This document shows positions 1-9,773 of a DNA stretch of 64,000 bases, piece after piece. Source of the stretch: Catalinimonas niigatensis. Lineage in GTDB: Bacteria > Bacteroidota > Bacteroidia > Cytophagales > Cyclobacteriaceae. A program made the translations under genes and the position numbers. The DNA is taken from NCBI RefSeq assembly GCF_030506285.1, contig NZ_CP119422.1, positions 6,869,501 through 6,933,500 of the forward strand. Reading direction: 5' to 3'. The stretch's first letter is position 1; every line of letters begins with the position of its first letter. The notes beneath the pieces are model-generated. The model was not told the DNA's origin, did no database searches, and saw only the letters and a program-made list of their open reading frames with translations.

Positions 1-1028
1 AATGCAGGGCATGGGTTATATTTATCTTTGCGACTTACTTTACCAGGGCGTTTAGAAGCTTGAAGTTCCATGACTAGTGAAATTTCATGTGAACCCCCTG
101 AAGATGCAGGACCTAGTTTAGAAACCGTCATATCATAGCTGTACCCAAAATTCATATTACTAAACGAGAGACCAAAAGATACGGCAAGTGCATCATGGTT
201 GATTGTCCGTGGCATGTCCTGTTGAAGCGGTATCCCTTTATACCAAAGCCCAAGCATAAGCATACGATAATAATAATTGAATCCCAGATCTAGCTGGTCA
301 AATCTGCCCTGCTTACGAAAGTTAAAGGAAGGGTTGATGCTTGATTCAATGCCACTTTTCATGGGACCAAGTTTCAAAGGAATTTTCATTCCCCCATGAA
401 ATGTGATTCTCATAGGTAGTCTACTTTCACCTTCCAGAGCTGATTGGTTAGGCTGGTTGATATGATGTAAGGCAAATCCTGTCCAAAATTTGTTACTGTA
501 TATGATTAAACCACTTCCAAAGTCAAAATGATTATTGTTGTCCAGATTACGAACGTCCGGATCAGTGCTTGGTGCATCAGGATTTCCAAATGCCAACTGA
601 TCTCCAAAGATTAGTTTGGAGAAATCCATACTTTGAGAAGTATAACCTACCTGAAATGCAGGAACGACTCTTAGTTTATCGTTAAGTGGGATTGTATATG
701 AGTAAATAGCACCAACATTGGTAGACCTAAGGTTTGCAGTTCCGGCTCTGTCAGTAGAGAAAATGATTCCTACGTTACTACTGCTGGCAGGGAGATTATA
801 ATCATAGGCAAAAGCATACGTTACAAAAGCACGAGGCATACTTGACCAGTGGTTGCGGTAATTGACACTAGCACGATGCTGACCAGTAGTACCAGCGAAG
901 GCAGGATTAAGATACAGTGGAGCAGCATAATATTGTGTGAACTGTGGGTCCTGGGCATGTGACTCCTGCCAGAATGAAATAGACAGCAGCAGTAAACAAA
1001 TGATTTTATTCAGTAAATCTTTCTTCAT
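1..1028 (-). CDS. PorP/SprF-family T9SS-associated outer-membrane protein (3' end cut by window)
   Basis: Reading the minus strand from the ATG at 1028 gives a signal peptide (MKKDLLNK, then a hydrophobic core, ending near SHAQDPQFTQ) and a long beta-rich protein that stays open to base 1. The start of the mature part (DPQFTQYYAAPLYLNPAFAG) is the hallmark of the PorP/SprF family, outer-membrane partners that anchor or help export T9SS substrates such as SprB. It lies 10 bp downstream of the stop of the giant PKD/CHU_C gene, so the two are almost certainly co-transcribed, as is usual for SprB/SprF-like pairs. The C-terminus is outside the window. Family call is firm; the specific partner role is inferred from the gene order. 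Confidence 0.9.
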   Translation of the reverse strand, partial: MKKDLLNKIICLLLLSISFWQESHAQDPQFTQYYAAPLYLNPAFAGTTGQHRASVNYRNHWSSMPRAFVTYAFAYDYNLPASSSNVGIIFSTDRAGTANLRSTNVGAIYSYTIPLNDKLRVVPAFQVGYTSQSMDFSKLIFGDQLAFGNPDAPSTDPDVRNLDNNNHFDFGSGLIIYSNKFWTGFALHHINQPNQSALEGESRLPMRITFHGGMKIPLKLGPMKSGIESSINPSFNFRKQGRFDQLDLGFNYYYRMLMLGLWYKGIPLQQDMPRTINHDALAVSFGLSFSNMNFGYSYDMTVSKLGPASSGGSHEISLVMELQASKRPGKVSRKDKYNPCPA

Positions 1029-1038
1029 ATCATTCTGA

Positions 1039-4000
1039 TTATCTCACCAAGGTTAAATCGCCTACAATGCTTTTGGATTTACCATTACTGAACTCTAAAG
1101 CCAATTTATAGACATATACATCTTTGGGGCATAAGCGGCCCTTGTAGTAGCCATCCCAACCATAAGTCTTGTCTACACTTTCAAATAAAAGTTCTCCCCA
1201 ACGATTATAAATCATCATATGGAAATCAGTGACGCCTTCAAAAACCGGCAAAAAAACATCATTTTTATTGGCTGATCCTGCATCTGATCCACCGGGCCCC
1301 ATAGTGTTAGGAGTAAAAGCATTGGGGATATTTACCTTTCCTCCATTTTTGATGATTACTGCACTTACCAGGGTAAGCGTATCTGTACATCCTTTTTCAC
1401 TTTCAGCTACCAGCGTCACATCATAAGTACCCGTGGCCTGATACACATGAGAAGGCTCATATTCGGTAGATACGTTTCCGTCACCAAAATCCCAATAGTA
1501 GTTTTTTGCATCTACACTCAAATTGACGAAGTAAATGGGTTCACTCAAAAAAGCTTCCTGAGGCCGTAAATTGAATGAGGCTCGGGGTGTTTCATACACT
1601 TCAACGCTAAACTCTTTTACCGCCCGGCTAGTCACTCCATTACTATTTGTAGCTTCTAAGGTAACCGTATACATTCCTGGTTCATAGTAGGTATAACTAG
1701 GGTTTTCCTCAGTAGATACACCTTCACCTTTACCGAAGCTCCAACGATAGGTCCCTGGCTCTGCAAATCTTGATAAGTTTCGGAACTGAACGGTCAATGG
1801 ACGGCATCCGGTAGGAGGTTCATAGGTAAAATCTACTTCAGGATGAAATGGCTCAATAAAAATAGGCTTAGTCAGTGTATCTGTGCAGCCCAAAGCATTG
1901 GAAGTGACGAGCATGATCTCATAATGCCCTACTTTGTTATAAACGTGTTTAGGCTCGCTTTCAGTAGAAGTACTTCCATCGCCAAAATCCCAGAAATAAA
2001 ATTCTGAACGCTGACTTTGATTGAAGAAATTAATTTCCTGACCAGGCAGATAAGATTGAGCCAGACGAATCCTGAAATCAGCCTGGGGGCCTTTGTCCAG
2101 GTCTACAATCAAATCTATCTTTTTTTGCATGACCACACCTAACTCATTGCTGGCTTGCAAGGAGATTGTATAAATGCCTGATTCGGTGTAGGTATGTGAA
2201 GGATGAAGCTCAGTGGTTACTGTGCCGTCTCCTAAATCCCACAAGAAAGTAGAAGAGTCTGCATATAGTGATTCGTTAGTAAAAGTAACCTCAAGAGGTA
2301 AACAACCTTCAATGCTTGAAAAACTAAAATCTATTTGAGGTAAAGTCTGCTTGATAATGACCATCGCTGAATCTTCCTCATAACAAAACAGGCCTTCAGC
2401 CCTCATTTTGATCATGTATTCTCCGTGCTTTTCATAGGTATGAGGCAGAGGATCTTTTTCTGAAGAGGTATTTCCATCACCAAAATCCCAGAAATATGTC
2501 CAGGCACCAGGGTTTGTGTTATTTGTAATTGTGACTGTCTTTTCAGGAATTTCAAGTATGGTTGGACTCACATCAAAAGAAGCACCTATATTTTCCTGAG
2601 GGTCTATCTGTATGCTTTGTATGTTCGCATCACTTACACAACCTACAATATTCTCAGCCAAAAGCGTTACCCTAATATCATAAGCAGAAATACTGCTTTT
2701 CTGATAATGTACCTCTATGCTTCTTTCTGTCAAGTCAGGATTATTGAGAGGAGCGGGCGAAATTTGCCAATCATAAAACAAACCTTCTTCCTGTGCAGTG
2801 ATTTTGTATACTACTGATTCACAGTCTGCTTCAATAATTTCATAACTAAAGTCAGCGGTAGGCACTGGGTTAACATCTAGGATCTTTTCAGTTTCAGAAA
2901 AACACAAACCGCCTTTCTCTGCTAACAGCTTAACACTGAATTTCTTCCTGATTTTAGTTTGATTGGTGAGTACATAAGAAAATTCGTTCTGAGTACCTGC
3001 GATGGTTGTGTCATTGACAAGGCTACTGTCTGATAAATCCAGGATTTCCCAATGGTATAGATCAGGATTTAATGAACGAGTAGCAGCGTTCACTTTGAAA
3101 TCATATGCTCTGGGAGAACAATTTGTATCCAATCCATTCAGGTTAGTTACGCTGAAATCCGAAGGAGGTCCTGGAAAGACAGTAATTGTTATAGTGTCAC
3201 TGGTAACGTCACAACTGTTGGCTGATTTGGCTTCCAGCCATACTTCGTAGGTGTGATTAATAAATGAAGGTTGATCGTTAATAAATGAAGTATTAAAGGT
3301 ATCCAAAGCAGGATTTATTATGTTGTTAGTGACTACATTGGTCCTAAGGTCCCGGACATACCAAATATAACTATTGATAGTAGTCGGCTGATTGGCTAGC
3401 AAAGTATTAGGAGTAAAGGCTACTTGCAAAGGAGAGCATCCCTGTACCTGATCGGCGGTAAAGCTAACATCAGGCAATGGTTTTACTGTGACACTTTTGA
3501 CAATTAAGGCTGAGCAACTTCCCTTTTGTGTGCTTACCCGATGCGCTACCTGAAAAGTACCACTTGTACTAAATTTATGCTTGAAAGGATCAGTATCAGT
3601 GGTAGCTTCAACATCAAATGTGACGCCATCGTAATCAAAGTCCCACTCATATGTATCAATCTGATCTCCGTTGACGGATAGGGATAAACTTGCCAGAGAC
3701 TCAAAAGTAGTGCTATCAGTGGCACATACTTCGTCAGTACTAAAATCTACATTGGGAACTTCATAAATATGGACATAAGCAGTATCTCTGGTTTCGCAGT
3801 CAACACCTGTTGTAGAAGAGATCAACTCAGCAGCATAAGTTCCGGGAGTATCAAAAGTTCGGTCAATGCTTCCCTGAATACCACTTCCTGAAATGTTTTC
3901 TATTAATGTGCCAGATGGATCATAAAAGTTCCACGCCCAGGTAGAGTTAGCATTGTCGTAGTTTGAAGATACATCATGAAAGCGAATTTCTATGCTTTGA

Positions 4001-5310
4001 GGGTTAATTGGGTCAATGCAAAGATCAGAAAGAGGATCATCATTTGTCTCCGTTACATCTAAAGTAGCATTGGGTGTAGCTAATACGTTGATATATTTTA
4101 AGATGGTTCCTCCACAGTTTCCCACTGAGTTTCTGTCATTAGCAGTAAGCCTGATAGCTTTTCTGCCTGGAGTGGTATAGGTAAAGGTAGGGTGCTTACC
4201 AGTTTTAGTTTGAAGCAAGGTAGTTTCAGTGTCATCATCATAAAACTCCCAAACCCATCTTAAATCAGCATCTGCAATGTCAGGAGTACGGTTTTCAAAA
4301 TAGACCTGATCACTAATGCAGAAATCAGATTGTAAATTTCCACTGCTGTTGTCAAGCCTGGTACGAAATTGTGGAGCAGATTTTTCTACAACAATGATTC
4401 GGGCGGTCCTGGAAATGTAATTACTATCTCCATCGGGGTCCAGTGGATTAAGATAATTACCATCAGTAGTATCGGCATCATAGGGGTTACAAATATTCCA
4501 GTTTCTTAGGGTTACTTCAAACTGCTTCCCTAAATCCGCTGCCGTAGTAAAAGGTACTTGTATATTATAACTTTGTTTGCCAGAAGCTACTACCGGACCA
4601 GGCAATACTTCTACTGGGCCTTCATAATCATATGTATGTAAGGCACCATTTACTTCAACATTTGCAAGGCGATTTTCCACAGGACCAGTACCATAAATCC
4701 ATTGTATCCACCTTACCGGATTATTGATCCTATCGTTTTCACCAGAGGCCGGTACACAATTAAATGTTGTATTGTCAGTAAACCTGATATTTGCACCATC
4801 ACCAACACAAATCCTATAAACTTCAGGATTAATACGCAACCGGCCTCCATTTTCATTATCAATATCCCAAACCGTTACATTCTGAGTTTGGAAAGCACTG
4901 GTACATCTTGTGCCATTCACTCTTAAATAGACAATGGCGTTGTAATTACATTCCTCTCCGTCTCTTTTGTATTGATGTGGGACTATAACCTCATATTTTC
5001 CGCTTCCTACATGAATAGCTGGAATAATCTGAGAGGTACCTGGTGTAACTTCATCTCCCCAAATAAACTCAAATTCAACACTACTGGGAGATCCTAATAC
5101 CGTATACCAGACTTTCCATTCAAAATCATGAGGCGCACATAACTGAGGAGGGCTTTCAACATTGTTTCCCGGATTAGACGCATTTGAACACTGAGCAAAA
5201 GTATTGTGCTGATAAATCAAACTGGATGCAAGAAGAAATATACAGACCCATTTACGAAAAAAGTCTGAATGAATACCTGATATTTTATCAATTGTAAAAG
5301 TGTTTTTCAT
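1039..5310 (-). CDS. Giant PKD-repeat surface protein with T9SS type-B (CHU_C) C-terminal domain
   Basis: 1423 aa. The N-terminus (about 1-40) is a signal peptide ending near NTFAQ. Five clear PKD domains occupy roughly residues 925-1325, with cores WDFGDG (about 940), WDLGDG (1024), WDFGDG (1107), WSFGKG (1192) and WDFGDG (1273). Upstream are more diverged copies with WEFYDD, WNFYDP and WDFDYD cores. The last ~95 residues (IPNAFTPN, YNRWGE, GWDGYYKG) form the gliding-motility-associated C-terminal domain that directs secretion by T9SS type-B sorting. Such proteins are cell-surface adhesins or structural fibres. It is followed after 10 bp by a PorP/SprF gene. No catalytic domain is visible. 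Ligand unknown. Confidence 0.92.
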   Translation of the reverse strand: MKNTFTIDKISGIHSDFFRKWVCIFLLASSLIYQHNTFAQCSNASNPGNNVESPPQLCAPHDFEWKVWYTVLGSPSSVEFEFIWGDEVTPGTSQIIPAIHVGSGKYEVIVPHQYKRDGEECNYNAIVYLRVNGTRCTSAFQTQNVTVWDIDNENGGRLRINPEVYRICVGDGANIRFTDNTTFNCVPASGENDRINNPVRWIQWIYGTGPVENRLANVEVNGALHTYDYEGPVEVLPGPVVASGKQSYNIQVPFTTAADLGKQFEVTLRNWNICNPYDADTTDGNYLNPLDPDGDSNYISRTARIIVVEKSAPQFRTRLDNSSGNLQSDFCISDQVYFENRTPDIADADLRWVWEFYDDDTETTLLQTKTGKHPTFTYTTPGRKAIRLTANDRNSVGNCGGTILKYINVLATPNATLDVTETNDDPLSDLCIDPINPQSIEIRFHDVSSNYDNANSTWAWNFYDPSGTLIENISGSGIQGSIDRTFDTPGTYAAELISSTTGVDCETRDTAYVHIYEVPNVDFSTDEVCATDSTTFESLASLSLSVNGDQIDTYEWDFDYDGVTFDVEATTDTDPFKHKFSTSGTFQVAHRVSTQKGSCSALIVKSVTVKPLPDVSFTADQVQGCSPLQVAFTPNTLLANQPTTINSYIWYVRDLRTNVVTNNIINPALDTFNTSFINDQPSFINHTYEVWLEAKSANSCDVTSDTITITVFPGPPSDFSVTNLNGLDTNCSPRAYDFKVNAATRSLNPDLYHWEILDLSDSSLVNDTTIAGTQNEFSYVLTNQTKIRKKFSVKLLAEKGGLCFSETEKILDVNPVPTADFSYEIIEADCESVVYKITAQEEGLFYDWQISPAPLNNPDLTERSIEVHYQKSSISAYDIRVTLLAENIVGCVSDANIQSIQIDPQENIGASFDVSPTILEIPEKTVTITNNTNPGAWTYFWDFGDGNTSSEKDPLPHTYEKHGEYMIKMRAEGLFCYEEDSAMVIIKQTLPQIDFSFSSIEGCLPLEVTFTNESLYADSSTFLWDLGDGTVTTELHPSHTYTESGIYTISLQASNELGVVMQKKIDLIVDLDKGPQADFRIRLAQSYLPGQEINFFNQSQRSEFYFWDFGDGSTSTESEPKHVYNKVGHYEIMLVTSNALGCTDTLTKPIFIEPFHPEVDFTYEPPTGCRPLTVQFRNLSRFAEPGTYRWSFGKGEGVSTEENPSYTYYEPGMYTVTLEATNSNGVTSRAVKEFSVEVYETPRASFNLRPQEAFLSEPIYFVNLSVDAKNYYWDFGDGNVSTEYEPSHVYQATGTYDVTLVAESEKGCTDTLTLVSAVIIKNGGKVNIPNAFTPNTMGPGGSDAGSANKNDVFLPVFEGVTDFHMMIYNRWGELLFESVDKTYGWDGYYKGRLCPKDVYVYKLALEFSNGKSKSIVGDLTLVR

Positions 5311-5446
5311 AGGAATGAACTTTCTTTCTAAAGCCCCTTAACTAGTCTCATCTTCAATTCTTAATAAGAATAGTACAAAAATTAAGCCTTGAGTATCCGG
5401 CAGATAGTAGGTGGTTTGTAAGAGATTGATATGAATAGAGGGGAAG

Positions 5447-5474
5447 TGATTATCAGATAATAATCTGATAATCA
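5447..5474. promoter_or_regulatory. 28-bp near-perfect palindrome upstream of the PKD/porP pair
   Basis: Two 12-nt arms (5447-5458 and 5463-5474, TGATTATCAGAT and its complement) surround AATA. It lies about 137 bp upstream of the PKD gene start and downstream of dinB. No T-run follows on either strand, so it does not look like an intrinsic terminator. A dimeric regulator site or a structured leader is possible. Function is inference. Confidence 0.35.
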
Positions 5475-5605
5475 GAGTATTATAAAAAAATACAAGTGAT
5501 TAAAATGTAACTTTACCATGAAAGTTAAAGCATAATCAGATCACTTTACTTATATGAAGAGTAATATTAATTGTAAAAAAGTAATATTGGAGAAATATAT
5601 AAATT

Positions 5606-6691
5606 CTAAAAATCAAAAGTGAGCTGTACTCCTTTTTTTTGAGATTTTGAGGCTTTAAGAGATGAGATTCCAATTCCTAGCAGTCTTACCTGATGGTGTT
5701 CTAAGTCAATATGTATCAATAGACTTTTTGCAAATTGAATGATCTGTCCTACATCTTGAAATACTTTTGGAGCGGTGACATTGCGGGTGTGGATGCTAAA
5801 ATCTTCGTATTTTATCTTAAGGGTGAGTGTGTGTCCATATGCCTGACTCTTTTGTATTCTTTCAAAAAGTTTCTCAGCAAGATCATCAATGGATTGCATA
5901 AGTTCTGTTCTTGTATTAAGGTTTTGTGAGAAGGTGCGTTCTACACTAATTGACTTTCGGATTCTTTCCGGATCAACTTCTCTTTCATCCTTTCCACGCA
6001 CAATATCATAATAGAACCTTCCACTCTTTCCAAACCTTTTAATGAGTTCATTTAAGCTTCTGCTTTTGAGATCAAATCCACTTATGATTCCCACATTATG
6101 CATTTTTTTTGCAGTTACTTTTCCAATACCATAAAATTTCTCAATGGGAAGCTTCTCAAGGAAGGATTCAGCCTCTTCAGGAAGTATTACAGTAAAACCA
6201 TCAGGCTTATTCATTCCCGATGCTGTTTTGGCCAGAAATTTATTATAGGATATGCCGGCTGAAGCCGTCAGTTGCGTTATTTCTCTGATTTTTTGCTTGA
6301 GCTCCATTGCGATTTTCATTGCAAATGCTAGTCCTTTTTTATTAAAGCTCACATCCAGATAAGCTTCATCAATGGAGAGGGGTTCTACAAGATCAGTATA
6401 TTCATAAAAAATTTCTCTGACCTGTTGAGAAACTTCTTTATACACGTCCATCCTGCCTTTAACAAAAATTAGATGTGGACAAAGTTTTTTTGCCTGTACT
6501 GAAGGCATAGCAGACCGTACACCATATTTTCGTGCTTCATAGCTGGCTGCTGCCACCACTCCTCTCAGGCTACTTCCGCCTACAGCAAGGGGCTTTCCTT
6601 TAAAAGCAGGGAAATCTCTCTGTTCTACCGAAGCAAAGAATGCATCCATATCAATATGGATAATCTTCCTGATATTTTCAGTTATTGACAC
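5606..6691 (-). CDS. dinB: DNA polymerase IV (Y-family translesion polymerase)
   Basis: 361 aa, the usual length for DinB. The catalytic carboxylates are visible: HIDMDAFFASVEQ (D14, with F19 at the steric-gate position) and SIDEAYLDV (D108, E109). The helix-hairpin-helix little-finger region follows (KFYGIGKVTAKKM around 185). The enzyme copies past damaged bases and is error-prone. It sits alone on the minus strand, ending in TAG about 295 bp before the PKD gene. No LexA-like operator was recognised in the upstream spacer. The C-terminus (QLTFDF) may serve as the short beta-clamp-binding tail seen in DinB proteins. Confidence 0.96.
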   Translation of the reverse strand: MSITENIRKIIHIDMDAFFASVEQRDFPAFKGKPLAVGGSSLRGVVAAASYEARKYGVRSAMPSVQAKKLCPHLIFVKGRMDVYKEVSQQVREIFYEYTDLVEPLSIDEAYLDVSFNKKGLAFAMKIAMELKQKIREITQLTASAGISYNKFLAKTASGMNKPDGFTVILPEEAESFLEKLPIEKFYGIGKVTAKKMHNVGIISGFDLKSRSLNELIKRFGKSGRFYYDIVRGKDEREVDPERIRKSISVERTFSQNLNTRTELMQSIDDLAEKLFERIQKSQAYGHTLTLKIKYEDFSIHTRNVTAPKVFQDVGQIIQFAKSLLIHIDLEHHQVRLLGIGISSLKASKSQKKGVQLTFDF

Positions 6692-6732
6692 CTTGGATTT
6701 TAGAACTATTTTTGCAGATAGATGTTGTTTGA

Positions 6733-6894
6733 ATGAAATTAAGCAAAATGAAAAGATCTAAGAAAATCTTTCTTTTAGTCGCCCTAATTTTCTTATTGGT
6801 TATACTATATTTTAGCTATGATATTGCTAATCGTACAACATTTCCTGGTTCAAAGCCTAATTTAAAGGAAAGAATTGCTCCCTCTAAACAGTAA
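6733..6894 (+). CDS. Small single-pass membrane peptide (53 aa), unknown function
   Basis: ATG at 6733 (alternative ATG at 6748) to TAA at 6894. The protein has a basic head (KLSKMKRSKK), one hydrophobic helix of about 17 residues (IFLLVALIF onward) and a short polar tail (TTFPGSKPNLKERIAPSKQ). This is an inside-positive, single-span topology. It is divergent from dinB (41 bp apart) and 34 bp upstream of the DUF2452 gene on the same strand, so the two may share a transcript. No family recognised. Codon use and the clean helix favour a real gene, but it is short. Confidence 0.5.
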   Translation: MKLSKMKRSKKIFLLVALIFLLVILYFSYDIANRTTFPGSKPNLKERIAPSKQ

Positions 6895-6928
6895 ATAATC
6901 AAATTTCTTGAAGTCAAATAAATAATTT

Positions 6929-7387
6929 GTGGTGAATAAAAAAGGTAGGAAGGTAAATCTGGATCAGATAGATCTTGAAAAGGAAAAAGACAAAATTACA
7001 GATACTCCAGGCACTCTGGCTTTTCCTCATACTGTAGGGGGAGCATTGATTAAACCGGAAGATAGAGGAAGGATTAAAGGGAGAGCAGTTTCGGCCATGC
7101 ATCAGCAGACTGATCGTCAGATGAAGCAATTGTATGAACAGATGGAGACCCTTGTAAGACAGGCAAATCAGTTGAAACAAAGGGTAGAAGTCTCTGAACG
7201 AATCTACTTAGCCCAAATGAACTTTGAACCCCTGATTGGGCACACTTATTATTTATACGAGAAAAAAGATGGAAGTGATGTTTTATCTATGATTTCTCCT
7301 GAAGAGTGGGGGAAAAGTATGCCTTTTAATAAGATCATCAGTAAGACTACTTTGCTATCGGATCATACATGGGATACAGAAGATTAA
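6929..7387 (+). CDS. DUF2452 domain protein
   Basis: 152 aa, soluble and charged, with a predicted coiled segment around 55-95 (MHQQTDRQMKQLYEQMETLV). The conserved block TPGTLAFPHTVGG near residue 26 and the C-terminal SPEEWGKSMPFN match the DUF2452 family, found widely in Bacteroidota and of unknown role. The start is GTG: two GTG codons at 6929 and 6932 directly follow an in-frame stop (TAA at 6920), so no ATG start is available upstream. Confidence 0.8.
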   Translation: MVNKKGRKVNLDQIDLEKEKDKITDTPGTLAFPHTVGGALIKPEDRGRIKGRAVSAMHQQTDRQMKQLYEQMETLVRQANQLKQRVEVSERIYLAQMNFEPLIGHTYYLYEKKDGSDVLSMISPEEWGKSMPFNKIISKTTLLSDHTWDTED

Positions 7388-7396
7388 GAAAGTGAT

Positions 7397-7885
7397 CTAA
7401 GCGATAATATCTTTTTGTGGAGGACAGACTTCTAGGATTGACTGTATCCTTTTCTTCCTTAAATAATTATGGGCTAAAGTATAAACAAGCATATAACCCA
7501 GTATAGCAAACGTAATTGCGATGGTTGCATTACCAAGGATAAATTTTCCTGAATAATGATATAACTGATTAAAAATAGCGAGATCAAAATGCATAGAAGG
7601 ATCAGGCTGATAAAGGCTATCACCTAACACATAACTCAACCAATAAATTGGTGCTAAAGCCAGAGGGTTCCAAAATGCAAAGGAAGCAACTATTGCAACT
7701 TTGTTGATTTTTTTAAAAAAGAGTGCAATAAAAAGGGCTAAAAAAAGTCCGAACCCCGGTGTTGGTAAAATGGCGATGAGTGTAGCCAGGGAAAATCCCA
7801 TAGCAATGGATTCTGCACCACACTTACTATTGAGTATATCATCATGATATCCCGTTATTTTGCTTCTTAATTTAGATATGTTCAT
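7397..7885 (-). CDS. DUF2062 domain membrane protein
   Basis: 162 aa with about three hydrophobic segments (around 25-55, 60-90 and 110-140). The motif ILPTPGFGLFLALFIALFF and the later FWNPLALAPIYW are the signature of DUF2062, small integral membrane proteins often annotated next to glycosyltransferases. Here the neighbours are unrelated. Convergent with DUF2452 (9 bp between stops) and divergent from rarA. Function unknown. Confidence 0.85.
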   Translation of the reverse strand: MNISKLRSKITGYHDDILNSKCGAESIAMGFSLATLIAILPTPGFGLFLALFIALFFKKINKVAIVASFAFWNPLALAPIYWLSYVLGDSLYQPDPSMHFDLAIFNQLYHYSGKFILGNATIAITFAILGYMLVYTLAHNYLRKKRIQSILEVCPPQKDIIA

Positions 7886-7981
7886 TCTTGATTATTATGT
7901 GATAAAAATACTAAATATTATTTGTATTTTTATTTAAAGGCCCATTTATTTTTTATTTATTCACAAATTATTTACAAATAA

Positions 7982-9241
7982 TTGAATCTGTCTCTACAAC
8001 CATTAGCAGAAATATTACGACCTAAAACTTTAGATGAAGTTACCGGTCAGCAACATTTAGCCGGTGCCCAGGGTGTTTTAAGAAAAATGTTGGAAGGTAG
8101 TAGACTTCCATCCATTATTTTCTGGGGGCCTCCGGGTGTAGGTAAAACAACATTGGCCCAAATATTAGCCCATGAATCCAAAGCTCAAATATTTTTCCTA
8201 AGCGCTATCAATGCAGGTGTCAAGGAAGTAAGAGATGTAATAAATAGAGCGCAAGGATTGATCCAGACTATCCTTTTTATTGATGAAATTCATCGCTTTA
8301 ACAAATCTCAGCAAGATGCTTTGCTGGGAGCTGTAGAAAAGGGGCAAATAACCCTTATTGGTGCCACTACTGAGAACCCCTCTTTTGAAGTTAATGCCGC
8401 TCTGCTGTCTCGCTGTCAGGTGTATCATTTGAACCCTCTTTCAAAACAAGAGCTTCGTGAGCTTATTCATAAAGTAGAAAATCACCCCACATTGGGAAAA
8501 GAAATCCATGTGAAAGAATACGAAGCTTTATTCCGCCTTTCAGGAGGAGATGCAAGACGTTTACTTAACTTACTTGAGCTGATCATTCGACAGTCAGGAG
8601 ATAAAGTGGACATTGATAACGACTTAGTAACAAAACTTGCTCAGCAGAAAGTGGCTTTGTATGACAAAGCAGGAGAACAGCATTATGATATTATTTCAGC
8701 GTTCATCAAATCCATCAGAGGCAGTGATCCTAATGCAGCGGTTTATTATCTGGCCCGAATGATAGAAGGAGGAGAGGATGCAAAATTTATCGCCCGCCGT
8801 CTGTTGATTTTAGCTTCGGAAGATATTGGAAATGCCAATCCAACTGCTTTAGTACTGGCTACAAACTGCTTTCAGGCTGTGAGTTTTATTGGTTATCCTG
8901 AAGCAGAAATCATTCTTTCTCAATGTGTTACTTATCTGGCGTCCAGTCCAAAAAGTAATGCTAGTTATGCCGCAATTAAGCAGGCGAAGGCTCTTGTAAA
9001 AAATACCGGTGATTTGGCTGTTCCTATGCATATCCGCAACGCGCCCACAAGACTGATGCAAGATGAAGGTTATGGGAAAGGGTATAAATATGCTCACAAT
9101 TATGATGGTAATTTTGTTTCTCAGGAGTTTTTACCCGAGGAAATCAAAAACACCAAGTTTTACGAGCCCGGAGATAACCCACGAGAAAACGAATTACGAA
9201 AACGTCTGAAAGCTTACTGGAAAGAAAAATATGGGTACTAA
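7982..9241 (+). CDS. rarA: Replication-associated recombination protein A (RarA/MgsA), AAA+ ATPase
   Basis: 419 aa. Walker A GPPGVGKTT (49-57) and Walker B LFIDEIHRF (99-107) are followed by sensor motif TTENPSFEVN and the MgsA C-terminal region (RLLILASEDIGNANP). The protein acts at stalled replication forks, remodelling ends and interacting with SSB. The start is TTG at 7982: an in-frame TAA immediately precedes it (7979-7981) and the N-terminus then matches the family (PLAEILRPKTLDEVTGQ). Its stop overlaps the convergent zinc-protease-like gene by 4 bp. Confidence 0.95.
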   Translation: MNLSLQPLAEILRPKTLDEVTGQQHLAGAQGVLRKMLEGSRLPSIIFWGPPGVGKTTLAQILAHESKAQIFFLSAINAGVKEVRDVINRAQGLIQTILFIDEIHRFNKSQQDALLGAVEKGQITLIGATTENPSFEVNAALLSRCQVYHLNPLSKQELRELIHKVENHPTLGKEIHVKEYEALFRLSGGDARRLLNLLELIIRQSGDKVDIDNDLVTKLAQQKVALYDKAGEQHYDIISAFIKSIRGSDPNAAVYYLARMIEGGEDAKFIARRLLILASEDIGNANPTALVLATNCFQAVSFIGYPEAEIILSQCVTYLASSPKSNASYAAIKQAKALVKNTGDLAVPMHIRNAPTRLMQDEGYGKGYKYAHNYDGNFVSQEFLPEEIKNTKFYEPGDNPRENELRKRLKAYWKEKYGY

Positions 9242-9693
9242 ATATTATTTTCTAACTTGAGCTGATAGGATAGATCTGTTTTACTGACATCTACCATAAA
9301 ACGATTCTTAAGTAAGCGTTTACCAAGAAGTACAGGATATCGCATACTGACTCTGTCAGCCAAGGTAAAGTCAGATGAAAAAGTCTCTCCGAACAACATT
9401 ACCTGACACTTTATAGAAAAGCGATATTCAGTATTTCCGAATGAATTTTTTATCTTTTTTTCTTTAAATTTTGTGGTGCGGTACTCGTGATTATTGTAAG
9501 CTTCATGAGAAGGGTCCAGCAATCGGAAAGAAATGATCTCTTTTCCATCTACCTCAATTAAACGTACTCTGTGGCAGTGAATAGCCGATGATTCAGCTCC
9601 GGTATCTATTTTACAGGGAAGTTCGTACAAGTTGAATTCAGGCAAATCAATACGGTCACGGGTACCAATAACTTTTTTTCCTTTCTTTCTCAT
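9238..9693 (-). CDS. RimB-like retropepsin-fold protein (ATP-dependent zinc protease family, PF05618)
   Basis: 151 aa. The aspartyl-protease-like motif CKIDTGAESSAIH (D30-T-G) and the C-terminal YPVLLGKRLLKNRFMVDVS are characteristic of the PF05618 family. Members sit next to rimK genes and, in Pseudomonas, RimB modulates RimK-dependent glutamylation of ribosomal protein S6. Here the gene is divergent from a rimK homologue with 80 bp between starts, which supports the same partnership. The old 'zinc protease' label is family nomenclature; no zinc motif is evident. Confidence 0.85.
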   Translation of the reverse strand: MRKKGKKVIGTRDRIDLPEFNLYELPCKIDTGAESSAIHCHRVRLIEVDGKEIISFRLLDPSHEAYNNHEYRTTKFKEKKIKNSFGNTEYRFSIKCQVMLFGETFSSDFTLADRVSMRYPVLLGKRLLKNRFMVDVSKTDLSYQLKLENNI

Positions 9694-9773
9694 AGAGATT
9701 TAAAAATACAAACAAGAATGTTAGTTTTGATAGATTTTTTTAAAGACATTATCTTATTTACAAGGCCTAATTT

